A stretch of DNA of 64,000 bases, from contig CM064523.1 in NCBI GenBank assembly GCA_032716605.1, positions 39,312,026 through 39,376,025 on the forward strand, read 5' to 3'. The notes beneath the pieces were generated by a model. The model did no database searches. It saw nothing but the letters and a program-made list of their open reading frames with translations, and was not told the DNA's origin. A program made the translations under genes and the position numbers. Within the stretch, counting starts at the first letter, position 1, and each line of letters starts with the position of its first letter. Positions 54,824-64,000 of this stretch are shown in pieces. The stretch comes from Paralithodes platypus (Eukaryota; Arthropoda; Malacostraca; Decapoda; Lithodidae).

Positions 54824-55565
54824 ACATTGCTCCTTCGAGTCTTCCTGTTCTGTCTTTCCTTTCATTTGAAGAAGGCTTGAATGTTTGATTGTATTTTGCT
54901 GTGCACATTGTTTCTGTAATGACTGCAGTATGTGGTGATTTCTTACGGATATTTTGTTTTAGTTCGAACAAGGATGTTTTAATTGATTTTGCATTGATGT
55001 ACACAATTTCCCAGTGGAAGTAGGTTTTCACTTCCTGATTGGGATTATCAAGTATGTGTATTAGGGGTGGGGTGGGGGGTAGGGAGAGGGGTACAGATGC
55101 TTAGATCATAATGATTTGTTTTATGCTTTTTTCCTTCTATTCTTGATGTGAGGTTTCGATTCGGTTACATTTGTTGTTTCCATTTGTTAAGGTGTTGTTT
55201 GATTCCATATCAGGTTGAGATATGCTATATGTTGTCGTTGGCTTGGGTAGGTCCGGGTTGCTTTGTAATGTGAGGTTTTGATTTCTGGTACGGGTATTCT
55301 TTTCCTTTAGGCAGGGGGCGACTTGGGTGACGATGTGGATGCATTGACAGTTACAGTTGATGATAATGGTGATGTGGGTATGGATTCAGGTGCGGGATTG
55401 TTGATGGTGGTGGTGTTTCCAGTTTGGGTAGTTGTAGTTGTGTTATCAGAGTTTTTGTTTTTTGTGACTGCTGGATATTTGTAATGATGATGGTGATTGT
55501 TTTAAGTTGCTCCTTGACAGGGAGTGGTGCTATTATGTGTATGATTACGTCCTGGGTTGTGTGTG
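54824..55565. other. no gene seen; G/T-rich low complexity
   Basis: Becomes rich in GATGGTGATG and GTTG words toward 55570. No protein-like frame. Confidence 0.45.
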
Positions 55566-58565
55566 TGTTTTCTTTTTTGTTTTGTTTTTTCTATGTGAAT
55601 GAGGGAGACAAAAGACAGAACTGCTTGTAGCGAGTGTCTCTCCCAGAGTTGAAAGAGTGACAGGGCCAAAATCAAGGGACGTTTGAGCCGAAATGCCTGG
55701 ACACACGGAGTTTGAAGTAATCTAAGTCATAGAGGGAAGAGGGAAATACCTGAATCAGGCAGAGAGTTACAGAGCTTAGTTCTTGAATAGAAGGAAGATT
55801 GAGAATAAAGCTTTACTCTTGGGTTTGAGAGTTGCACAGAGTAGGGGTGGGATTGTGTTGCATGATGGGTGATCTACGATGAGGTGGTGGTACACACTGA
55901 GAGAGCTCTGAGGAACATTGATTATTGTAATAGCTGTAGAATAGTGACAGAGATGCAACATTGCGGCGAAGAGAGATAGACTACAGAGAATTGGTGAGTG
56001 GACATGAGTTAATGAGACGGAAGGCTTTCTTTTCTACTTTGTCCAGAAGTGCTGTGAGAGGATCCTCCCCACACATGTGAACAATACTTAATATAGGAAC
56101 GTACTGTACCCCTGTACAGAGGTAGAAGCTGCGCAGGGGTAAACAAAAAAAACGGAGGTGGTTGAGCACACCAAGCTTCTGGGAAACTGTTTTAGCAAGA
56201 ATAGTAATATGATTTTTCCAAACGAGATCAGAATAAAAAGAGACACAGAATATTAAGAGAAGATGAAGAGATAATTTGTATGTTGTTGAAGAGTAGGTTG
56301 TAGTTTTCTAGAAGAGGCCAACGAGTAGACAGATGGAGAAATTGAGTTTTTGAAGCATTAACAGTAACAACGTTTTCTCTGCCCCAATTAGAGATAGTAG
56401 AGATATCAGAAGATAGGTGTTTTATTGCCTCTTTATGTATGTTTTGTAGTTCCTGCTGTGAATGATTTCGAGGAAGGCTAGTTGAATAGTGTAATGTAGA
56501 GTCATCGGCATATGAGATACTGGGGTTGGAGGTGCAATTGAGAAGTTCATTAATAAATAATAGGAAGATAATTGGAGATAGAACAGAGCCCTGAGGAACA
56601 CCGGAGTTGATAGGTTGAGGAAGTGAATGGTGGCCATCCACAACTGCAGCTATGGAACGGCCGGAAATGAAATTAGAGACAAAGGCACAGATGGAGGGAT
56701 AGAAACCAAAGGAGGGTAGTTCAGAAATGAGGAATTTGTGCCAGACTATATTGAAGGCCTTCGATATGTCTAGTGCAACAGAAAAAGTATCACTGAAGTC
56801 CCGAATGGAGGATGAGCAAGAGTAAGGAAGATAGGAAAGAAGACCACCAGTAGAGCGGCCTTTAAGGGGAGATGGGTTGGTTATTCTGGACACCCTTTTC
56901 CCTCATGTTTAGCCCATTAGTTATTAGATTTTATGATGTTCGGTCCATTAGTTTGGCGATTTTAAGAGCATCCACCCCTTTACTTTGTCAATATGAAGAT
57001 GTTTCAGTTAATATAGGTGTCGATTTTTTCCTGGCAAGTGATGGCGAAAAATGTGCAAATATATCTTGAAGAGGGGTTATGGGGATGTTTTCTTTAGGTT
57101 TAATGGATGTCTATGGAGGAAACTAAAAAATTTATTAATATATGTATTAATCAACCAAAAATATGAGAACCATCGGGGTTAAGGAAGCCATACTGGCGGT
57201 CTGAGAGTAGGTTATCAGAAGTTAAATGCTTAAGTAATGTTGAGGTAAGAATAGTTTATTTTTTTTTAGAGATACACGAAATGAGAGCAATTGGCCGATA
57301 GTTGAAGGGTTGAGAGCGGTCACCCTTCTTTGGGACAGCTTGAATGAGAGCGAACTTCCAACAAGAAGGGAAGACGTTATAGGATAGACAGAGACGGAAG
57401 AGTTTGCAATAGGCAGGGAGTCAGCACGAAAGCACAGTTTTTTAATACAACTGGAAGAACACCGTCCGGTCCGTACGCCTTCTTAGTATTAAGCCCAGAG
57501 AGGGTAGAAAGTACATCTTTGGAAGATATTTTGATGTTAGGCATAAGTAGAAGAGGAAGTGGAGAGGAAGGAATAGTACCAGAATCATCCAAAGTGGAGT
57601 TTTATGCGAAAGTGTTGGCAAAGATTTCAGCTTTGTCCGAGGAAAAAGTGACGGTGGTGCCATCAGAGAGGACAAGAGTAGGGAAATACGAAGAAGAAAA
57701 GTTGTTGATGTTTTTAGCTAGATGCCAGAAAGCATGGGAAGACCAAGAGTTGAATAGGTCAGTGCAATTATTATTGATGAAAGAATGTTTGGCGAGTCGA
57801 AGAACAGATGTGGCTTGATTCTGGGCAGAAACATAGGAAGCACGAGATTCTTGAGTTTGAAGGCGACAGTACCGTTTAAATGCTTCCTCCTTATTGCGGA
57901 CATCAGTAAACCAAGGATTGTTTGCATTAGACTGAGAGAAAGTAAATGGAATGTATGCTTTCATGCCCGAGAGGATTACCTCCTCGGTAATGCGTTTAGC
58001 ACTCTCCAAGGGTCCCCGACCATGGAAGCTAAAGTCATTCCATGGAAAATCAGAGAAGTATTGCCGGAGAGCGTCCCAGCTCGCAGCGCCAAATTGCCAC
58101 AAGTGCCACCGGCTGGGAGGATCGGGTGACCATACCGGAGAGATAGGACAGGTGACAGAGATCAGTTTATGGTCAGAGGAGCCCAAAGGAGAGAAAAGAT
58201 TTACATTATAAGCAGAAGGCTTAGAAGTTAGAAATCAGTCAAGAATGTTGGGCTGATCTCCGAAGCGATCCGGGATATGGATGGATAGCTGGACTAACTG
58301 CTCTAGGTCTTTTAGGATTGAAAAGATGTAGGCTTGTTCACCTGGTTGGTCAGTGGAAAGCGAGGAGAGCCATTGGCGGTGGTGAATATTGTAATCTCCT
58401 AGAATGGAGATTTCTGCAAAGGGAGAGATGGATAGAATGTGTTCCACTTTAGAAGTTAGATAGTCAAAGAATGTTGGATAGTCAGTAGAATTAAAGGAGA
58501 GATGTTTGGGTGTATGTCAAAATTGAGGCGTGTATGGGTGTTGTAGTGCATCCAACTGTTTGAGA
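55566..58565 (-). mobile_element. LINE2B, longer copy of the LINE2 family
   Basis: The minus strand runs from about 58565 to a T-rich poly(A) complement at 55566-55588. Endonuclease remnants: ISILGDYNIHHRQW and LGSSDHKLISVT, split by a TGA near 58232. Linker: SRWHLWQFGAASWDALRQYF and KAYIPFTFSQSN. RT: GLNTKKAYGPDGVLPVVL, PLKGRSTGGLLSY, FSVALDISKAFNIVWHKFLI, SGVPQGSVLSPIIFLLFIN and an intact YADD. The frame is broken by shifts and by element G. The 3' end matches LINE2A (GAGTTGAAAGAGTGACAGGG on the plus strand). Confidence 0.83.
56862..57182. mobile_element. TTAA miniature element G, inserted in LINE2B
   Basis: TTAA at 56862-56865 and 57179-57182 flank a 313-bp insert. The uninterrupted site is preserved in LINE2A (GCGACCCTTAAGGAAGCC). 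The ends are GGGGAGATGGGTT and, read inward, CCCCGATGGTT, so the outermost four bases are inverted relative to each other while GATGG-TT is shared. No ORF. Confidence 0.83.
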
Positions 58566-58905
58566 TGAGGTTTGGTTGGGCCTACATTGTTGTCGTTTGG
58601 GGGATCATGCTGCTGTTGAAATGTTGCCATTCTTGCCTTAGCGCGGGAGAGATGAAAAGAGGGAAGCCATTCTTCGGTACAATTTTCGACAGAAAATTGA
58701 CTCGGCTAGAGGCAGGTTCTTCCAAAATGACTGGCTCGCTATCGCTCGCCAGAAGAAATACTACACCTAAATGGCACGAAATGTCTTAATATTGACAATG
58801 AAATGAGGCGGAAGGACTTATAATTGCGAAAGTAGTGGGATGAACGTCTTAAAATATCAAAACTAATGGGGCTAAACATGAGGGAGAAAAAAAAAATACC
58901 TACCC

Positions 58906-59513
58906 TTAACCCGGGAACTGCCGGAAGACTCTTAAGAGTTCCCCCGGCAGACTGTGGGAAGACTCTTAAGAGTCAGGGGAAAAAAAAAATCAATTTAAAA
59001 CCGATTTTTTTTTTTTTTTTTTTTTTGCCCCTGGGCCATGCCAAATATCACTCCTCCACCTCCCCTCCTTCCCCAGTTTCCTCCCCTCCTTCAGTTATCA
59101 CCTATTTTCCCTGTTATTCCCTTTTCCTGTGGTCTATTTTCGAGCTAACATTAGCGAGTTGGTAGCAGGGCGTTGTCATCACTGTTAGCAAGAGAGAGAG
59201 AGAGAGAGAGAGAGAGTATCGATTGACAGTCTCTCTCCAGAGGTGGAGAAAAGTGGTGGGCAGGGAGGTTGCCTCAGCAATACATTGTGTAACTCCCGGC
59301 CTGTATCGCCGATTTTGACCATCCAAACACTGTTTCCACTTGTTTTATTGTTGTAACAGGTTAATACCTTTATAATCAACCTATAATAGGCGCATGTGGA
59401 TAAGTATTAATGCTATTTATGGTAAAATAAATATTTTAGTGATGGGAACAGCTCAAATACGTCAGCACAGGAGTGTGGTGTCTCATACCCCCCATGCGCA
59501 CTTCAGAGGTTAA
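58906..59513. mobile_element. possible TTAA element F
   Basis: TTAA at both ends with weakly matching termini (CCCGGGAACTGCC and, inward, CCTCTGAAGTGCG). The interior has a duplicated GGAAGACTCTTAAGAGT palindrome (58922-58973), a T20 run and an AG microsatellite (59191-59216). The boundary call is tentative. Confidence 0.4.
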
Positions 59514-59613
59514 TGAATTTCATAATATCTCTTTGGAAATATCGTAAGTAAAATACAACATATGCAATGATATACAGTAATACCTTACACAGTAATATAT
59601 ATATATATATTTT

Positions 59614-59732
59614 AATATCTCAGTGGGGTTCGAACCGTCGACCGGCAGTACGATAGCCGCTTTAACCAACTCCACCACGGCAGTCGGCTATCGTCCTGAC
59701 GGTCGACGGTTCGAGCCCCACTGAGATTAAAA
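59614..59732. repeat. inverted pair of tRNA-like sequences
   Basis: On the minus strand 59614-59681 shows a B box (GGTTCGAACCC) and an A box-like TGGTGGAGTTGG. On the plus strand 59686-59732 the distal half repeats (GGCTATCGT, GTCGACGGTTCGAGCCCCAC). Together they form a large palindrome. AT microsatellites lie on both sides (59597-59612 and 59764-59819). Confidence 0.6.
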
Positions 59733-59763
59733 CATTTAGTGGCTCACGTGTATTTGTGATATT

Positions 59764-59819
<56 letters not shown>
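59764..59819. repeat. AT microsatellite
   Basis: About 28 TA units. Confidence 0.9.
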
Positions 59820-59823
<4 letters not shown>

Positions 59824-60543
59824 GCTAACAAACAGAATACGGGCCAACTATTCAAAATTGAGTCGTGTCCGTGTTTCTCGGCCGGACCCACTCGCTTCCT
59901 GTTCACTGAAAATGCGAAATCCTGGAATGCAATGAGTCTTCTTTGTAGTGTCCTGCCCTCGCTCATACACGCGCTCCTTCCGACCTTCACGTTCGATTTA
60001 TCCCTGTGTAGCCTACTTATGTTTTCCTCTTTATAGCTTGTTTTTTTGTGTTTATGGTATGTGTATAAAAATGCCAACTTATTTGTCTACAGTATCTACA
60101 ATTTAATAGTTACATGATGTTATAGAAATCTCAGATAGCTTCAACTATTCCGAATGGTCGTTAGATTATATAAGTAAATTAGGTATGGGTTATATGCAGC
60201 AAATACAAATAAAAATATAAAATAAATAAATAAACAAATGCAAAATATATATAAGGTAACTTATATGAATCTGCAATCAAAGTTTATATTAGTAAGCTTT
60301 GAGATTTATATCTAATAACCCACAACGTGCAGAGATCCAATATACAGTACACTTAACCCTAACCAATCTCTGGCGATGGGCTGGTCTATCAGAGTGAGAC
60401 CTGAACGATCTCTGCCATACCCATAGCTTACTCTGACTGTTCCTTTTACTTATATATTTTCTAGATCTCAAGTGACGGCGTCTCTTCCGTGGATTGACCG
60501 TCATCCCAATCTACCAAGATTGGAAGCTAAAGCGTCACATTAT

Positions 60544-60781
60544 TCCTTTGCCCCTCAACTTTCTCTTCATAATTGCTGAGGGGCACAGGGCCCTAGGTGG
60601 GGCTTTGGTTTCCCGGGCGTTTACGCACCCTCTCCGCTCCCCACCATGGAGTGGCTTCGGTCACCCAGGCTTTATTGTGGTCGGCAGGGAGGGTTCTGTA
60701 GGGGCGCTCGTTTATGGCCTTGGCCTTACTCGGGACCTTGGGGCTGTTCGGCCAGGCAGCTTGGGGAACAACAACAACAAC
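60544..60781 (+). repeat. unclassified GC-rich repeat with CAA tail
   Basis: A 225-base GC-rich body (GGGCACAGGGCCCTAGGTGG at the start) ends in GGGGAACAACAACAACAACC. The tandem CAA tail suggests a retroposon 3' end. Frames on both strands are not protein-like. Confidence 0.45.
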
Positions 60782-60986
60782 CCTAACCAATCTGAACATA
60801 TTTACCTACAAAATTCAGCAGTTTTGCCAAATACGGAACTTCTACCCGAGCAAGTTGGGAGATCTTCGTCTATCCACAGACATGCTCGGGCGTGAATTAG
60901 TAGGCTATGTCATGGAAATACATATCTTATGTATAAATATATAGTAATATATATATATATTCCATATATATTAAACTAGATACGTT

Positions 60987-61473
60987 TTAACCCCTAACTA
61001 TCGGTGCGCAACATAAGTCGAGTTAAATAAATCTGGACTATCTGGCGGCGCGCAACATAGGTCGTGTGGCAATTTCAGCACGTAATGTTGCTGAGAGAGA
61101 GAGACAAGTGGTGGCAGAAGAGTAGCGAGCGTATGACTGCTCCAGACCACCGTGGCGAACCTACTGACACGAATCCCACCTCCTCCCTCCCTCTCTCACT
61201 CGCTACATACTGAATTTAATGGGGAAAGTACCGAATTACATGCTTTTTGCACTCGCGTTGCGCGGTTGTTGCAAGAAAACTAGCCGTCATAAAAGGATCG
61301 TTATGGTCTCATTGGAAAGCTCTGTTTATGCCCTTTCAGGGATAGATACTTGTTTTACGCTCTGGGTCTTATTTAGGCATGAAAATGATCACGTAAACAG
61401 CCCTATTTTGGCTAAAAACACCCCGCTGGGCGGTACATATAAATAAACCGCTAGCCCGCTAATCTAGTGTTAA
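60987..61473 (+). mobile_element. TTAA miniature element family A, copy A2
   Basis: 487 bp between TTAA sites with the same block order as A1 and A3. Its ends are eroded (CCCCTAACTATCGG and CGCTAATCTAG). Its right TTAA is shared with segment X. Confidence 0.8.
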
Positions 61474-63121
61474 AGGTGAATTACGGAAGTAAATCAGTGC
61501 TGCAATTAGTATTTTACAATGTAGTAATGGTCAAGATTACATTACTGAACGTTACGGTGCTATTAACCCGTACAGCCCCAGCGACGCGCCTGGCGCGTCG
61601 GCGATGTATGTAACGCACAGCCCCAGAGACGCACCTGGCGCGTCACCCTAATTGTGCCGACCGTAACCTCAGGTGTAGCCACTCAAGAGGGCTCATATTT
61701 GTATGGGAACTGTGTACGTATCCCACGCAACCGTGCCGATGGTTGAAAACTCTCAAAGTCCACGTGCGTGCGCGTGAGCGCGCAATAACCTGGTTTTTTG
61801 GGGTAATTGCCTTCAATTTTTTACTCATGTAAAATACGTTTTCAGGGGCTCTGTAGGACCATTCTTTAAGCTTTTTGAGCGGTTTTTCGTGGTTTTTCCT
61901 TCATTCCTAACCCATTCGCTATTGTTTCTGGAATAAAAAAAAAATTGAAAACTGGCCGGGTTCTGGTGAACAAACATTACAAAACTAGCCGGGGCTGGAC
62001 GGGTTAATACACCTAATAATACAAATATGCAATAATTGTTTTTTTATGGCGCGTTGTTGGAGCTTGCGGACAGAAAACAGGTGGGAGAGAAGGTGTGTGT
62101 TAATTGGGTATGCATGCTCGCGACGTAAGCTGAGACCGGGAGAATTTGAAGACAGTAAACAAACCCATATAAGTAAAGGTGGGATGATACCCTCTGTGAC
62201 ATGTGTTCATTAATAATGGCGAACATTAAAATTAATATTTACTTCGACTGACACTTCTTCCAGTAGCACAGTTCTAATATCTACAGGATATAGGCTATCC
62301 TAGAAGGTTTGGAATACCATTAGGCTATGCTAACCTAAAATATTTTAAAGTTGTACGTTAAGAGTATCCCTTGGTTTAATCTAATGTTAACTATCCTCTC
62401 CTAAACCTAACCCAATCTTATCCTATCTTCCCAAAGGTGGAGACACATTCCTATTGGTTTACCCGCTGTGTTCAGTAGTTTGAACTAGGCCTAGTCAAGT
62501 CACTACACCAAGATAATTACAAGTTTTACAGGCCGGATTTAGGTAGGGGGCGTACGCCCCACCCATATTGTTCACAGTTGGGTATTAGGCCTATTTGTAT
62601 GTGTTAGGGGTGATGTCCTGGCTCCATTTACATACATGAAAAACAAATAGTTAGTAGGGCCTAGCTTCATGAATAACTTTTGTATGGATCATTGATATAG
62701 CGGTGGCCGGGGGGCGAACCCCCCTGATAGACCTCAATCTCAACACCTCAGACTCATAAGGGGATCAATACAATATACTGTGTAAATGACACATAGGAAC
62801 CAGCACTTCATAATCATAATTTGTTCCCATTTTGCTCATCATCGTGAATAGAGGGACTAGGGATAGGGAGAATCTGAGACACCTCTAGCTCGTGTCATGT
62901 TTGTTGTGGTAACAGGTGACGTCAGCAGACGATGCACCTATCATTGTAGCGGAAAATAGTTGCCTATTTGCTTTCGAGTATTGTTATTATTATGCACTTT
63001 TTCATATGAATTATGTCTAACTATCAGTGTCTGATATATTTGTGGATAACTATATTCATATATTGTTTGGTTTATGTGAGTACCTAATCTTTTTTATTCT
63101 GCCTCCGTAATTCACCTTTAA
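61470..63121. mobile_element. segment X bounded by inverted TTAA-flanked termini
   Basis: The left terminus TTAAAGGTGAATTACGGAAG (61470-61489) and the right terminus CTCCGTAATTCACCTTTAA (63103-63121) are inverted copies with one mismatch or gap. Each shares its TTAA with a family A element. The interior contains element E but no protein-like frame. It may be a larger TTAA element or a sequence trapped between two A copies. Confidence 0.5.
61563..62007. mobile_element. TTAA miniature element family E
   Basis: 445 bp. The left end CCCGTACAGCCCC and the right end read inward CCCGTCCAGCCCC match at 12 of 13 positions, with TTAA on both sides. Near the left end is an imperfect double unit (CCCAG-x-GACGC-x-CCTGGCGCGTC). 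No ORF. Confidence 0.8.
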
Positions 63122-63606
63122 CCCCTTATTGGCGGCGCGCGACATATGTCGAGTGAAATAAATTTGGACTATGTGTCGGTGCACGACATCTGTCGAGCAC
63201 CATTTTCAGCACGTAATGTTGCTGAGAGAGAGAGCTGAGCGGTGGGATGAGCGTAGTAACCATATGACCGCTCCCCACGACCACTGCATGTGTACTGAAC
63301 TGTATTCTAACTTCCTCCCCCTCTTCTGCCTCACTACACAGGGAATTATGTAAGGAAATTACCTTATTTCAGGGTTTTTGCACTCGTGTTGCACGATCGT
63401 TGCAAGAGAACCAGTGGTCGTACAAGGATGGTTCGGGTGTCATTGGAAAGCTCTGTTTATGCCCTTTCAGGGATAGATACTTGTTTTACGCTCTTGATCT
63501 TATTTAGGCATGAAAATGAGCACGGAAACAACCCTATTTAGGGTAAAAAGAAACCCACTGGGCGCTACGGTCAAATAGACCACCTAGGCCGCCAATAAGG
63601 GGTTAA
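63118..63606 (+). mobile_element. TTAA miniature element family A, copy A3 (best preserved ends)
   Basis: 489 bp. The left end TTAACCCCTTATTGGCGGC and the right end GCCGCCAATAAGGGGTTAA are perfect 19-base inverted repeats including TTAA. This copy defines the family termini. A C-rich start directly after TTAA is the piggyBac pattern. No transposase gene. Confidence 0.88.
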
Positions 63607-64000
63607 TATGTCTAATGATAATATGATAGGTGATATTCGAACCTTAAGAGCTATACAATATCACATGGAACATATAAAATCGTACATATAAACAAGCAAG
63701 GGAAGAAATACCGTAATTGCCTATTTTAAATGTGTAATGCGTAAATCATACCCTATGATTGGCTAAGAGGTGTGGGCCCCAGTCAGTCAGTGTACTCTCT
63801 CCCTTGCTTCTTGTGTTTATCATTGCTTTATCTCGCTTGTGTTTACTTTATGACATATACGTTATTATTGTTTCCTGTTAATTTAATAGCTCTTTATATT
63901 CGGATAGCACTGTAATTTATTAAGTAATCGTTAACATTACTTAAACATATCTAGTTTAATTAATAAATAAGGAACAATACAGATAACACATAAATTATCA
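63607..64000. other. AT-rich, no gene seen
   Basis: No frame, repeat boundary or RNA gene recognised to the window edge. Confidence 0.5.

Noticed and set aside
57519..58211. Plus-strand frames of 86-114 codons
   Set aside because: They are antisense to the LINE2B linker and RT, which carry the recognisable motifs.

Overview
The window is eukaryotic, non-coding-rich, invertebrate DNA. The mixture of tRNA-derived SINEs, several LINE clades, a Ty3/gypsy-type LTR family, PIF/Harbinger and piggyBac-type TTAA elements, plus AT, CT and ATT microsatellites, fits an arthropod and most likely a decapod crustacean; this is an inference from element style, not from a marker gene. I found no single-copy host gene, rRNA, CRISPR array or bacterial feature. 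Nearly everything recognisable is a transposable element, and the interest lies in how they are stacked.

Layout. 1-3590: LINE scraps, a tRNA-derived SINE and the first copy of a TTAA-flanked miniature element (family A). 3591-8499: a LINE (LINE1) whose 3' end was hit by a second, oppositely oriented LINE (LINE2A, 6367-8030); removing LINE2A and one 4-bp duplication rejoins the LINE1 frame. 8500-16869: AT-rich sequence with a SINE, a decayed two-exon MADF/Myb-SANT gene (10744-11727, minus), a LINE tail and three miniature TTAA elements (families C, B, D).

16870-54820 reads as one PIF/Harbinger transposon about 38 kb long. It has matching terminal inverted repeats beginning AGGCCCTGTCACACGTGCG, a TAA target duplication at each end, a HARBI1-like transposase with one intron on the plus strand (17182-23437) and a three-exon MADF-domain partner gene on the minus strand (54434-37756). 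A Harbinger of this kind should be a few kb; it has been inflated by TTAA miniature elements, a foldback element, LINE fragments, a mariner-like hairpin, two 8-kb LTR retrotransposons (26800-34774 plus; 41636-49439 minus) and a 3.5-kb LINE (LINE3, 38039-41506). LINE3 and the second LTR element both sit inside the third exon of the MADF gene, and deleting each with one copy of its target duplication restores that exon's frame.

The two LTR elements belong to one family. Both keep Gag, the zinc knuckle and the protease, and both have lost the integrase core, the RT catalytic core and most of RNase H at equivalent positions, so the family seems to move as a non-autonomous Gag-bearing derivative. 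An integrase C-terminus-like stretch lies between protease and RT, and the RNase H end is the last coding piece, which suggests the unusual Gmr1-like order PR-IN-RT-RH.

54824-64000: a second LINE2 copy (LINE2B, minus), itself split by a TTAA element at a site that is empty in LINE2A, then a paired tRNA-like palindrome and a chain of TTAA elements (A2, X, E, A3). Other structures are a 14-unit 58-bp array with a 116-bp alternating higher-order repeat (52709-53520) and a 45-bp minisatellite expanded in frame to 13 copies inside the LINE3 endonuclease. All protein-coding pieces are broken except the Gag ORF of the second LTR element and long RT stretches of LINE3.
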